From the NCBI GenBank assembly GCA_023053685.1, contig JALIGW010000025.1, positions 8,775,453 to 8,839,452 of the forward strand: a DNA stretch of 64,000 nucleotides. Reading direction: 5' to 3'. The notes beneath the pieces are model-generated. The model was given only the letters and a program-made list of their open reading frames with translations, was not told where the DNA came from and made no database searches. Shown here one piece after another: positions 1-13,169 of this stretch; position 1 is the first letter of the stretch, and every line of letters starts with the position of its first letter. The translations under genes were made by a program, and so were the position numbers. The DNA is from Diadophis punctatus similis. Its lineage: Eukaryota > Chordata > Lepidosauria > Squamata > Dipsadidae.

Positions 1-737
1 AAACCATTGAAAATTGTGGTCAGGTGATCAAGGAATGCTGCAAAGAGCCATACATGCAAGCTGATTACTAAGTACCCAAAATGTGATTGTGTGACCATGT
101 GTTTGTGCTTGTGCATGTGTGCACATGTATGCGTAACTATCAGAACTTCAACATTGGGTGATAGCTAATTTTGTTTGGGTGGGGGTGTCTGTTGAAACTT
201 CACATGGTTCTTAAGCAACAGGTCATTAAGCGAGGCCTACCTGTATACAGTATAGGGTCCTGCATTACATTTTATTTGAATCCTCTTGCTTTTTAAACTA
301 CAAACTAAAGCTGCTTGATAAAGAAAATAAATAATTTGTGAGGAAAACATTACACAGAAATTAATTCTATTTATACATGTGGGATTTAAAAATATCTGCT
401 CTACCTCATTCATACCCAGATGTTTTTCTAGGTATTTTTTTTAGATAATTTCACGTTTTTGATGTAACAAATAGCACATTTATCAATATTATATTCCTTT
501 AAAAAAAAATCTTCCAAGCCATTATTTTCTTAGAAGTCCGAAGGAAGAGGTAGAAGAAAATGGGAATAGGTAGAAGGAAAAATAAGGATTAAAAGCAGAA
601 TAATTTGGGAAGTGGGTTCAGACGATCATATGTCAAACCAATTTCTAGTCATTCCATCAGGGATCCATTTGGCGGCATACAGGAAAGGAGAAAGAAGGGC
701 AGACCGCCATGCCTAGACTACTCACTGACTTCCTTAC
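1..737 (-). other. SCN8A intron 11 (partial, 3' side off-window)
   Basis: Begins with the exon 11 donor gtaagg and runs off the left edge. It is AT-rich. Bases near 195-243 end in gcctacctgta and look like a worn end of the TA-flanked MITE family seen at 1390. I see no exon, although the next SCN8A exon should lie further left. Confidence 0.6.
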
Positions 738-1130
738 ACTGTCATCAGTAGCTGCCTTATCTATTATCACCTCAGGCAGAAGACGCCCGCTGGGGATGTT
801 TGAGGTTTGGCCACCGATCAGGGAGACCACACCATTACAGTCCACAGTGCTATTCCGCTTCACGTTCCGACGAATGCTGGGAAAAATGCGTGAGGACTGG
901 CTTCCTTGGCTATAACCACTGTAACCGCTGTAGCTGCTTTTCCTGTCGTAGCCTCGGATTGGGATGAAGAGTGAATCCCTCCTGCCCTCGCTCTCTTCCA
1001 CTGTGCTGTGCTCATCATCGGCAAATTCATTCTCTGACCCAGGATCCCGGAACCCTCTCTTGAAGCTGAAAACGCTGCTTTTGCTGTTGTGTCGAGAGAG
1101 ATATGGGGATCCTGGAATGCTAAGCAGTGA
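738..1130 (-). CDS. SCN8A: SCN8A coding exon 11: domain I-II linker with two in-frame donors
   Basis: Starts ctttcag|TCA and reads [19 protein letters not shown], then a linker containing [20 protein letters not shown] and [12 protein letters not shown], ending [17 protein letters not shown]. The far donor (gtaagg) ends the exon at 738, giving 131 codons. A nearer donor (gtgata) would end it at 771 after LLPE, removing 11 codons without a frame change. Both endings are known among Nav linker variants. Serines in SPYLSRHNS and the tyrosine-rich [10 protein letters not shown] stretch are candidate phosphorylation sites. Confidence 0.93.
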
Positions 1131-2024
1131 CTGAAAGGGAAAACAAACAAGAAGTCAAACTTGGAATTGTGCAACAGAGGCAAGAATCCATAAAGTACCA
1201 CTACTGAAGGAAATGACATCCTGGATCAAAAATAAAAAAGTTTGAAAGGAAATAAATTCTTCATGAAAATACCTCACAAATATACTATTGGTCTGTGGTC
1301 AAGCAATTGGGCAATTATTTCAAATCAAATACATAATTTACATTCCACTCCTCTCTTGTTCCCATTTACTACTTGAACTTGTCAGATTACAGGTAGTCCT
1401 CAATTTATGACCACAATTGAGCCCAACAATTCTGTTGTTAAGTGATAGTTGTTAATTGAATTTTGCCCTATTTTAGAGCCTTTCTTGCCACAGTTGTTAA
1501 GTGAATCACTGCAGTTGTCAAGTTGGTTAAAATGGTTGTTAAGTGAATCTGGCTTCCCCATTGACTTTGCTTGTCAGAAGGTTGCAAAAGGTAATCACAT
1601 GACCCCCCCCCCTCCCCAGGACACTGCAACCATCGTAAATATGAGTCAGTTGCCAAGTGTCTGAATTTTGATCACATGACCACGGGGATGCTTGCAACAG
1701 TCATGTGAAAAATGGTCATAAGTCACTTTTTTCAGTGCTGTTGTAACTTCAAATGTTCACTAAATGAACTGTTGTAAGTCGAGGACTACCTGTAGTAGCT
1801 GCAAAACGTAAGTAAAGTGGAGAAGGAACAGAAGCAAGGCCTTCATTGTGTCAAATATTTCTGCATGCACAAAGTCAAATTAAAACACTGATTATAAAAA
1901 GGGAACATGTTGCACTGCTATCTGAAAAGGTGGATAAAGAATCCAGTCCATCCTTCTCTCACACAGCCTTGGCACAATATAAAGTTCAGATGTGGAAATT
2001 TTGCTTAGGGAACTGAGACTTTAC
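1131..2024 (-). other. SCN8A intron 10
   Basis: An 894-nt intron, nearly half of which is the complete MITE at 1390-1792. Apart from the splice signals and short flanks, nothing else is visible. Confidence 0.8.
1390..1792. mobile_element. MITE with TIRs caggtagtcctc, TA target duplication (full copy)
   Basis: The terminal inverted repeats caggtagtcctc...gaggactacctg are each flanked by TA, suggesting a Tc1/mariner-like insertion. The interior is made of short motifs such as gttgttaagtgaat in both orientations and has no coding potential. Further copies in the window are at 4285-4455, 27588-27924, 48768-49051 and 50330-50721, with a diverged piece at 21285-21505. Confidence 0.75.
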
Positions 2025-2312
2025 CTGGTTCATAATGGAGAGCTTCCGGCCAAGCCTGTTGTCTGGCAAGCGGAAGACCTTCCTCCTCATTCCATCTTCC
2101 GATTCTGACTTAAATACTTTCTCAAGATCTCCCTTCTCCTCTCCTTCCGAGAGCCCCTTTTGCTTCTGCTTTCTCCTTCTGTTTCGTCTCTCTTTGGCAC
2201 TCTTAGAGCTGAGCTTGGAGAACTCAGAAGAGGTGTGAGACATCCTTCCCCCACCATCTTCTCCTGCAGCATCTTCAGACACGGTCCCTGCTGAGGTAGC
2301 CATGGCTGCAGC
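2025..2312 (-). CDS. SCN8A: SCN8A coding exon 10: domain I-II linker (residues 448-543)
   Basis: The 288 nt run from ttccgaag|GCT to CAG|gtaaag, phase 0 at both ends. The peptide opens [14 protein letters not shown], contains [20 protein letters not shown] and [12 protein letters not shown], and ends GRKLSIMNQ. This cytoplasmic linker is a phosphorylation and ubiquitin-ligase target in mammalian channels (family knowledge). The acidic GEDGGG stretch is where it differs most from mammals. The acceptor has a short tract (tttttccgaag). Confidence 0.95.
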
Positions 2313-2676
2313 CTTCGGAAAAAGAGAAATGTGGAGATGTTAAAACATGAAGTTCTAAAGGACAGGAAAGTGATAGACTAACAAAGGATCAAGCAAGGAG
2401 TAGGCATTCATGAGAGTGAATCTGCTGGTAGATATATGGTACATTCAATAGATCAGCCAAAATCATATCTCTTTCCAGTTTTCTAAGTATAGTAATACAA
2501 CAACTAAATAATGTTCCTATCACCATAAATTATAATCCTGAAAGTAAGTGAGGTCACCAGGCATGAATTATGTGTGAAAAGGAATTTCTGTAGAAGGGGG
2601 GTGGGGGAAATTTTTTCTGCAAGGTAGAAGCCGCCTTCCATATTTTTTCTCAGGGATTGGCCCTTTCAGTCTAGCC

Positions 2677-3297
2677 CCCTGATGGCGAACCTATGGCACG
2701 CGTGCCACAGGTGGTGTGCTGAGCCCTCTCTGGGGGCACGCGAGCCATCTCCCAGCTCAGATCCACCGCGCATGCGCGCTCCTTCCACCAGCCAGGTGAT
2801 TTTCAGGTCTACCCTACCTGCGGGAGACGCCTGCGCATGCGCAGGGGATGGGCGGAGCCCTACCTTTCTCCTAACTTTCTGCCGCCCCTGTCTTCCCAGA
2901 TCTCCGGGGATTTCCCCCCAGTACCATTTGGGGATGGGAGGCTTTCTCCCCCTCCAAGCGCCATTTCGGAATGAAATGCTTTTTCCTCCTCACAGCACCG
3001 TTTGGAGATGAGAGGCTTTTTCCTCCTCCCAGCACCGTTTGGGGAGGGGAGGCTTTTCCCCCCTCCCAGCACCGTTTGGGGATGGGAGGTTCCCCCCCTC
3101 CCAGCGCTGTTTTTGGATGTGAGGCAAAAACAGGGGTCGTGCATGCATGGGCACGGGGGGGGGGTGTTGCACATGCATGTGCAGGGGTGGGACGCACGGG
3201 AGGGGCATTTCATTATGGGTGTGGGCACGTGCGCACGGGCGACAGCACGTGTGCTTGTGCTTTCGGCACCCGAGGTGAAAAAGGTTAGCCATCACTG
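2677..3297. mobile_element. hAT-type MITE A, TIR ctgatggcgaacc / ggttagccatcac, TSD gtctagcc
   Basis: The perfect 8-bp target duplication gtctagcc flanks the element (2669-2676 and 3298-3305). The ends are inverted copies of a cagtgatggcgaacct-like terminus. The interior has about five tandem copies of a roughly 45-bp GC-rich unit (…cagcaccgtttggggat…) from 2925 to 3120. A second, independent copy of the family is at 15998-16443. Confidence 0.85.
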
Positions 3298-3345
3298 GTC
3301 TAGCCACAAAGAGGTCTTTTCAGACAATCTCACAACTGACAAAGT

Positions 3346-4142
3346 TAAAGTGACCAGATTTTTTTTTAAGCGGGACGGGGGGGCGGGCCCGCCTGGGCAC
3401 CGCCATTTGAGTTTTGCCCTCTGCGCATGCGCAGAACACACATGCGCAGAGGGCAAAACACAGCAAATGTCGGCGTCCAGGTGGGGGGGGAGGCGGGAGG
3501 CCTTTCCTCGCCTCCCGCCTCCCCTTCGGGAGCCGGCAGCCCTTCGGGAGGCCTTTCCTCACCTCCCGCCTCCCCTTCGGGAGCTGCCCTGGGGCCGGGC
3601 TGCAAGCAACGAACGGGAGGCGGGAGACGGGGAAAGGAGGCAGCCGGCAGCTTACCTGTCGCGAGCTCCAGGCATCCAAGCGCCGTGGTCTCCCGGTCGC
3701 CCGCCCGGCCCCAGGGCAACGGCGGCAGCGAGGCGACGGGGGGAAGGAAGGGGAGGGGGATGAGGAAGGGCTGTTTGCACCGCCGGAGGGGCCGCTCGTG
3801 AGCTCAAACCGACGACGGCAGCGGCGACGGCTCCTCGTCCCTCACCCCTCCACCCGCATCCCAACAGCAGCGGCGCCTCCGAGGGCGGGGCTAGGGATGG
3901 GGCGGGGAAAGGAGAGGAGGAGCAGCCCCCCTTCCCCCTCTCACCAGCAGGCAGCCGCCTCGCTGAAATTCCGCTTTGCCCGACTTGCTTCCGGTACCTC
4001 TCTTTTGTGCTTCCCTTAAGGTGACCAGACGTCCCGGCATTCTTTCCAAAAAAGTGGGACTTTTTGGAAAGAATGCGGGACGCAGGACACACGCTTGAAA
4101 AGCGTGTCTGTCCCGCCAAAAGCGGGACGTCTGGTCACCTTA
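3346..4142. mobile_element. hAT-type MITE B, TIR taaggtgaccaga, TSD gacaaagt
   Basis: The perfect 8-bp duplication gacaaagt lies at 3338-3345 and 4143-4150. The left end reads taaagtgaccaga and the right end is its inverse. The last 124 bp (4019-4142) form a hairpin by themselves, with both arms ending in the TIR, and the left part contains another foldback around two gcatgcgcag motifs (3420-3460). There is no coding content, and the element is strikingly CpG-rich. Confidence 0.85.
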
Positions 4143-4284
4143 GACAAAGTTCACAGTGATTTACCTAATGCAGACAGGCTTTCGGCCTACCTGAACTTGG
4201 GGGAAAACACTTTCCAATCTTTAAACCTTGAGTGTGTTCATATTTTTGGCAGGCTGCAGTGCCCAGGGTCACCTTTTGCCACCT

Positions 4285-4455
4285 TCTGACAAAGTCAGAA
4301 GCCAGATTCGCTGTTACTAACTTAACAGCTGCAGCGATTCACTTAACAACTGTGGCAAGAAAGATCGTAAAATGGGGCAACACTCATTTAACTCATGTCT
4401 CACTTAGCAACAGAAATTTTGGGCTCTGTTGCGGTCGCAAGTTGAGGACTACCTG
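4285..4455. mobile_element. Fragment of the caggtagtcctc MITE family
   Basis: Ends gttgaggactacctg|ta and carries the family's cacttaacaactgtggcaag interior. The left half of the element is missing. Confidence 0.7.
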
Positions 4456-4513
4456 TATACAGGCAACTTTCCGTATTATTGGGGTTAGAGGCAAGAAAGA
4501 AGAAGTATATTTA

Positions 4514-5929
<1,416 letters not shown>

Positions 5930-6424
5930 TCAGATTTGGGAGAGTAGAAAATATCCAATTCCAAAGGCAAAGATTGACCACAATCATTTTCACAATTCCT
6001 CTTTTGACTATTGGCATTGTGCAAACCTGATTGATATTACTACAGGAGTGAGGCAAAGGCTTGCAGTCAGTATGGCTATTGGGAGTTTTTATTGACTCAA
6101 CTTTATTTTTACTGACTCAACATTATTAGAAAGATTTTATCTAGGCCAGCCTCCCCCATTTTGGTTGTTTTTGATAAATCACAGATGTTGGTGTTCAACA
6201 CATTTGCAATCAACCAAATAAGAAAAGGTTGTATATACTATAGGCAAATATGCAAAAGTCATATTGTAGGGAACCACATAGATGACTTTGGAGAAACTAT
6301 TCATAGAAGGTTATAGTGACATGTCTAAAATGGAAACACAGAAAATATTAAGAAGAGACTCAGACTGATTTCTCCTGACTCCCTGGAGTATAAGAGCAAG
6401 TGAAGGGTAAACACAACCAGATTT

Positions 6425-6575
6425 ACAACATGAAGCCAATTTGGCCTAGTGGTTAAGACTACTTAGGTTGTTGCGGGGGAAAATAGGAGGAGGAAGGAAT
6501 AAATTAGGTATACAGTACTTGCTGCCTTGAGTTTTTAATAAAAATAATAAAGGTGGGATAAAAAAAATCTAAAAT
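6425..6575 (+). mobile_element. Sauria-type tRNA SINE, internally deleted
   Basis: The start agccaatttggcctagtggttaag is split here as a tRNA-like head with an A-box. It then jumps to the SINE tail (aaaataggaggaggaagga, cttgctgccttgag, aataataaaggtgggata). The B-box region is missing. Confidence 0.65.
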
Positions 6576-7125
6576 AAATTCTGTTTATTTTAGCCTAACG
6601 CAAAAAAAAAAAAAAACCCTCTTGTGAAACCTGATCTGGTTAATTTCAAACGGCTGACATGTACAGCAAATACTGAATGGTCATGACAATCTTAATTCCT
6701 TCTGTACCAAGCCAATTTGCCATGTCAGAGAAACAAGTAAATACAACTTTAACGCAAAAACAAAATAAAAGACCAAAATAAAAACAAAATAAAAGACCAA
6801 TTGGACTGTGCTCATCTCTGCATCAATATTTCACAAATATTCAAGAAAGAGTTAATTTGCAAAGCATCCCATTTAAGCAATGTCTCTTGTCCATAGGCTC
6901 ACCATCTGAAAGATTGCAACATAAGATGATAGTGTAGTTATCAACAATTACAGTACTCTATTTCTTTTGACTTGAGGCAATGAGTAATTAAGATTGAGTG
7001 AGAATCCTATTCAGATATGAGGTCACAAATGAATGTGGGTGAAGAGCACAAGTGCAATTCCAATCCTAACCCTGTACTATAGCAAGGTGCAATTCATGCC
7101 TTACAAAGTTAATGGTGACAGACAT

Positions 7126-7352
7126 CAATAGCAATGGCACTTAGATTTATATATCGCTTTATAGTGCTTTACAGCCCTCTCTAAGTGGTTTATGGAGTCA
7201 GTGTATTGCTCCCAACAATCTGGGTTCTCATTTTATCGACCTTGGAAGGATGGAAGGATGAGTCAACCTTGAGCCAGTCAGGATCGAACTCCTGGCAGTC
7301 GGCAGAATTAGCCTGCAATACTGCATTCTAACCACTATGCCACCGTGCTTCT
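7126..7352 (-). mobile_element. tRNA-derived SINE, copy 1
   Basis: On the minus strand it begins with a pol III A-box-like gtggcatagtggttagaat. A gttcgatcc-type B-box follows near 7285. It ends ctaagtgccattgctatt. Copies of the same family occur at 41478-41702 and 62347-62594, all in this orientation. Confidence 0.7.
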
Positions 7353-7574
7353 CAGATAGTTTATTAATAAGCTTCGCATTAAAAAAAAGAAACAGGTTAA
7401 TTTTTCAAATAGCCTAAGGTGTCTCAGCACTTGGTAGACAGATTGTTTTACAAATAAATCCATTTAAGTCTATATATGGATTAATCTATGTATACTGATT
7501 TTTATTTTCCCATTAGTGGAGGAAGACTGGCTGTGGGGAAGAGAGAAGAAAGCTCAATTGAGCTGAAAACTTAC

Positions 7575-7638
7575 CCTGCATCAGAACTATTACCACATAA
7601 CAATGGATCAAGAAACCCAGGTATTGTGTAAAAATTTG
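7575..7638 (-). CDS. SCN8A: SCN8A coding exon 7: turret of domain I pore (residues 310-331)
   Basis: A 64-nt microexon-like coding exon running from ctccag|CA to GG|gtaagt. It reads [20 protein letters not shown]. It contains the conserved pore-loop cysteine and an NSS glycosylation site. Its length and both split codons equal those of mammalian Nav exons. It is too short to be found as an ORF and was located from peptide similarity and splice signals. Confidence 0.95.
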
Positions 7639-8605
7639 CTGGAGGAGATAAAGAAAAACACGTAAGAATAAGCATATTGAGGAAGAACACAGACATTTAG
7701 ACCAAATACACTTTTGATCTAAAGCTTCTTAAACTGGAATATTAGAAAGGGTGCCACCTGATGCCTATACTGCTATCTTTTAGCACCTGGCAAAGATCCT
7801 TTTTTTTTCTTGTACATTTTAGGAATTAAACCCTAGAGATTAGATACAGTGTGCAAATTTAAATGGGTGGAATTGGAGAATGGAGGAATGATATCCTCTG
7901 AGTATTGCTTGGAGTTTGCTGTATATTTTGTCCTTGATTTTTCTTAGCTTTTTATTTTTTCGTAATTTGCCTGGAAAACATTTGGGTTTTAAATCACACC
8001 AAATAAATTAAAAAAAGTGCTAGCTTTTCAGACACCTCAGTGTCAAGAATTATTTTGAGTCTTTGCCATTTCATAAAGCAAGTGTGATTGGGAAGGGTAC
8101 ATGTCCATGATAACCTATGGATGAATTATCCATTACCAGCCTGTAAATACCAAGCACTATTCTGACAGGAGATTTGTAATTTCATTTTCTAATGCCAGTT
8201 ATATTGTTCTCTGGCATTTACCTTTTAAACCAGTCTCGAAATCCCAAGTATAAAGCCATTCCAGCAATCCTTTATAATCAATTATAAAGGCATTATTTGG
8301 TTTAAATCATTTTTAATAAACACATACACTTTGCCAAACCAAGGGAACAATGACTATAAAAGTAATATTATACCCATAGACAGCATGTTTAAAGGGATTA
8401 AGACTAATAGAACATCAAACGAATTTTAAGAATAAGCAAAAATAGTTTGTTAAGGAAAAGATAAGCAAGTAGAGGTCAAGATGTGTACTTGCCATTCAAA
8501 GTACAGTAATTGTTGGCCTTAATTGAAGTATTCATGGGGGTAGTCCAGTAAATATTACAGTTAATATAGACAGAGAAAATGATGGCAGCAAAAGGTAGCA
8601 CCTAC
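7639..8605 (-). other. SCN8A intron 6
   Basis: A 967-nt AT-rich intron with normal splice ends. I see no repeats or extra exon. Confidence 0.75.
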
Positions 8606-8827
8606 ACACATTGTTGCTGTATTCTTCCCAATCAAATCCCTTGGTGCCATTTTCTAGGTAGGTCTCATTGAGATCGATGGGCCAGACGACACATTTGTTC
8701 CTTAGATTCCCCATGAATAGCTGTAGCCCAATTAAAGCAAATACACTGAGGCAAAACACAGTCAAAATCATCACATCAGAGAGTTTCTTCACAGACTGGA
8801 CCAGGGCTCCCACAATAGTCTTCAGGC
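8606..8827 (-). CDS. SCN8A: SCN8A coding exon 6: S4-S5 linker, S5 and start of pore loop (residues 236-310)
   Basis: The 222 nt run from tttccag|GC. They encode [18 protein letters not shown] (S4-S5 linker), [19 protein letters not shown] (S5), then [13 protein letters not shown] and the turret. The donor is T|gtaggt at 8605, the only nearby GT that keeps phase with exon 7. It makes the join EEYSNNVS, where human Nav1.6 has EEYINNKT. Both versions keep an N-x-S/T glycosylation site. Two further sequons, NET and NGT, are visible in the turret. Confidence 0.93.
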
Positions 8828-9239
8828 CTGGAAATAGGAAACAAACCAGTAATGACATTTATGTGGAAACATAGACCTAAGCACAAAACAGCCTTTTATG
8901 GTGATCAGATTATAAGTGAAGACAAACAGAATGATCTGTAAGGACGGGCAAGATAAAAAGCAACGAACAAAAACAAAAGAGTGGCATGGAAAAGAAAGCA
9001 TAAGTTTGTCTAATTTTCAATAAGTGGTGATGGATATACCTATCAGCTCAACTGAATAATACACCAAAATTTCCTGACTCTTTGGAATGTTGTTTTATTG
9101 TCCAAAGAAATCTATATTAATTGGAAGGAGCAGGATGGAAAACACAGAAGATTGATAGATTTATTAAAAGCTGCCTACAATTGCTACCAGATTGTCACTG
9201 CGTTCTTTTTGTATTTGCCAGCTGAGCTTCCACTCTGAA

Positions 9240-9620
9240 TGCTACGGTAGCCAGAGAACTCTTATCTACAGTGTGTCTTGTGATTTATGAGCTTCTGCGC
9301 ATGTATTCATTATTCTTTCATTATTGCCTTACTATGGTTCTTTGAGGACCTGTGGACTTCAACTCCCAGAATTCCTGAGCTAGCCATGCATGCATGGCTG
9401 GCTCAGGAATTCTGGGAGTTGAAGTCCACAGGTCCTCAAAGAACCATAGTTTGGCCACCCCTGCCTTACTTGCTTTCCTTTGTCCGTCTGCTGACATATA
9501 TCACTACCGGTAAGATGTAGTTATATAGGTTTTGTTACTTTTATAATAAAAGTGTTTATTAGAATTTATACTTTGGGTTTGATTTTATTTCCGGGTATAC
9601 AACCATGGGGGAACAAGGTC
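9240..9620 (+). mobile_element. Solo-LTR-like sequence, copy 1, interrupted by a palindrome
   Basis: Shares cttctgcgcatgt, an aagatgtag..ta stretch, a ttttgttac...aataaaa signal and a ttgattttatttc end with 17040-17280 and 43870-44090, all in the same orientation. A polyadenylation-type AATAAA in the middle and a conserved tail fit a solo LTR. I cannot define the termini or a target duplication. Confidence 0.45.
9335..9461. mobile_element. Foldback MITE (palindrome), copy 1
   Basis: An almost perfect palindrome: actatggttctttgaggacc on the left returns as its inverse on the right, around a gccatgcatgcatggc centre. The right end keeps the family terminus ggccacccctg, but the left terminus has lost about 14 bases. 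A longer copy of the family is at 35577-36041. Confidence 0.8.
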
Positions 9621-12481
9621 CATTCTCCTTTAAATATTTACAGTCTCCCCGGGCAGGGGGTGCGATTTAGATTTTTATCTAAATCTAGATAAAAGATTCT
9701 CATCTTAATACAGTTGGTCAGGTCAATGGTTAAAAAGGAAGGTAGGAAAGGAAGTTTCCCCCACCAAGATGGATTTCTCTGGATAATAGCGCAGCGTTCC
9801 CAGGAGTGAGAACTTTCTTACACAGTACAATATTCAATTGTGCTGGTATATACTTCCCCAGCCACAGAAAATTATATGAAAATCACCTTCACTTTCTTTT
9901 TTTCTAAGAAATCAGTGTCATGAATGCCGAGCATAGATAGTGTTAATTTGTTTAAACAATGAAAAAAAGAAGGGTGAAAGAAATTAACAGAGCATTCAGA
10001 GCATACCTGCCCCCAATCAATTTTCAGATGTCACAGTCTTACATGTAATCATGTATTCAGGATTCCAAATGAGACAAAATCCATGTCATTTTGTTCAGAG
10101 AATTGAGAGACACTGTAGAAATGGCTCAGAGAGCAAATCTTGGACAGATAAAAACTGAAAATACTCTGCGTAAGATGCCATCCTTTCACATTTATGTTTC
10201 TTAAACCATATGCAGAAGTCAAAGTCTCTGCACATAGACAGAAGCTAGCTATATCTAGGAGAGTTTGGCTTTTATATGAACAGCTGTTGGAGTTTTTATT
10301 AGAACCACTATGAAGAAGGAAAGATTTTTTTAAAAAAGCCTTTGTTATCCTCTAATCACAGCATATCAATTAAACCAAAAAGACTTCTGATTCATCTGAT
10401 GCTCTTTTGGAAACCAGATCTTAAGAAGTTGAGGCAGGGGGTTGGAAAAGGGTTTCAGAGATTTAAGCAATCTACACTACAAGGCTTCAGGCACATGTTC
10501 TCCTTACCCACTCAACCCTACTGCATGAAAATAATCTAAGAATGGGCTCAATGTTTTGGTTCTAGGGTTGCCTTAAGAATGTACATCCAAAAACTGATGC
10601 TATGCTGCATTTTTGGCATGCCCAAAGGAATGAAACATTTGATTTTAACTGAATGAACAGCATCATCTTGCAGAATGCCAAATTAATTGATGAGAGCTAA
10701 AATGGATCCCCCCCCAACATGCTCCCAGCTACTGCTCCTCTTTCTGAAAGTTTACAAAAGATTTGCAAGATATAGGAAAGCATATTGAACATGTCAGGAT
10801 AAATACATTTCAGTTATAACTCTTCACATGCATTGAATAGCTAAGGTGATATATAATTTAAATAGGGAAGAGGTGGAGGGGGGAAGAAGAAAACCAGGGC
10901 AATTAGTTAGGTATGAGATAGATTACAAGAACCTAATCAATTAACAATCAAAATGTGTTAAAAACTGGGAGTGGGTTATATGCTTTATCAGCACATCTAC
11001 TTCACTGTATTTTTGGATCAATCAATTACTGCATTGCAATCTTCTGCCCTCCAAATCTGTTGGGTTATAACAGATAACCCCCCATATAGATTACTGTGAA
11101 TATAACCAGGTGTCTTCCACAAGTGCAGATTGCAAAAATGAAGGATTGTGCCTGGCTTTGAAGCTTTCTGTGCCCTTTAACACAATTACAATATAAGACA
11201 TGACTATCAAGATCTCTACCTGTAAACACATTCAGGAGAAATGATGAACCCACAGTAACAACCATATACTAAAGCACTGCTTGGGATACTCCAGAACTGC
11301 ATATGTACACTGCTATGTACTTTCTGGATTATTTGGTAATAGTTTTACACACACTTATTTTTAAAAGACTGCACTGATTTTTGCATTTCGATATTTAATA
11401 ATGGATAATTTACTTGACTGAGTAACTCAGGCATATTCACTGCCCAAACTGTACTTTTTGTATTTTTAGTTGTGGTCTTTTGTTTTTATATTTGGTGAAC
11501 ATAGGATTTAGAAGCAAATCACCCATCTTGAAGGTTTGTTAAGGTTGTTTGACAATTCCAAGTGTTCCAGGATGCATTCAGATTCTATGTGTGTGTTCAT
11601 GCACATGCTTGTGTGCACGTATCTGTGCATATGTATGGGAGAAGAGAAAGTCAGAAAGTAGAATTTTGTACACAATAGCATCATTTCCCCTCAGCTCATT
11701 GTGATGAACTAAGCCTCGTCTTTTGATCCAAGTACTAGCCAACTTTTGATTCAGCCAGCAGACTTCTCATCAAATCAACCAAAACATTTATACCCAACAG
11801 ATATATATTATAAGCCATGTCTTTTAATTTATTTGTTTTAATTTATTTGCACATTTAATTCATATACACATTTATTTTAATTTATGGACATTAACATTTA
11901 TTCTAATTTATAATTTACTATGCATGAATTATGTACAGCAATGAGCCACTAAATGGCCTAATTTGTCACTTTATCCCAAGCATTTTTGGGTATGTCTTTA
12001 TTATTCCCAGTTCTTCATTTCATTCATTTCCCGATTCAAAGTCCTCAGTCTATTTTCACAATTTTCCTCAACTGTAATTGATATATTTCCAGACTGTTGC
12101 TTTCAAGAAAATTCCCAAAGCTCTCCACTTTAGAAGGATTTGGGAGGCTGCTGCTCATTCCAATTTATTCTGTTTTAAGCTTGTAATTACCTTTTTGCAA
12201 ATGTTCCTTTCATAAGTGACAATGAATGACTCTTCCAGAGCCCAATGCTGTTTTGACATTAGGGATCTGTATGCATTCCTTTCATAACTTGAAGGGGGTC
12301 ACCAGTTAAAACCAACAGTGTCCCCACTATGAAAACAGGCTTCGTTGAATTGTTGTAATTTTTAAAATTGCATATTCCTTATTATATCTTGTTTGGGCTA
12401 CTATGACAAAGTAAATGTAACGGATGCCTTTGAAAAACTGCAGCTGCAAGCATATGGACTACTGTCACTTATTGGATACAT

Positions 12482-12779
12482 CAGAGGTGGGTTCTTGCCG
12501 GTTCGGACAGGTTCTATAGAACCAGTGGATGTTCTTGTACCCTGCTCGCCGAACCGGCAGTGATGGCAGGCTGGACACGCCCCCAAACTGGCCTATGGCC
12601 TACGGTACCACCATCTTGTTTTTTGCTTTGTGCACATGCAGAAGCTGTTTTTTGCTTCTGCGCATGCGCAGCTCGGTTTTTAGCACTGCGCCTGCACCTG
12701 CATGGCGTGCAACATGCGTACACCCATGCGGCGCGTGAGGAAGTGAACCAGCAGCGAGGTAAGTCAGAACCCACCCCTG
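12482..12779. mobile_element. hAT-type MITE C, copy 1, TSD ggatacat
   Basis: Starts cagaggtgggttcttgccgg and ends in the inverse ...acccacccctg. It is flanked by ggatacat on both sides (12474-12481, 12780-12787). Its interior includes ggttctatagaacc, a cgccgaaccggcag motif and gcatgcgcag. Other copies with their own 8-bp duplications are at 34320, 35685, 37574, 44557 and 45498. Confidence 0.85.
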
Positions 12780-13169
12780 GGATACATGTCACTTCTTTGC
12801 TATTACAATTTTGCTGCCACTACTCAATATCTAGAATTAAGCTTAATGTGTTTTGTGGGGCTTACATTTGTTGGGAAGGCAATCATTTGTACTCATTGTT
12901 TTGCTTTTCTTAAGTTGGCTTTGTTCCAGTGGATGTTCTTGTACCTGATTTACTGATGCAATTTTAATTATTGTGCTTTTATATGCACCTTTATAATTTA
13001 ATTATAATATGTCTTTTACACATATTTACACCATTACCTGCTTTGGGAAATTTATTTTCACTAGGAGTAGATAATTTTAACAAAATGAATAACAAATAGC
13101 CACATTGTTAAATGGATCTAAGTACTTGCTTAATTGCAAAAATGGCCTTACTATTAAGAACAAATGTGA

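Noticed and set aside
2860..4119. Many overlapping 100-250-codon ORFs on both strands
   Set aside because: They fall within two GC-rich MITEs, are proline/arginine/glycine-rich in every frame and match no protein family.
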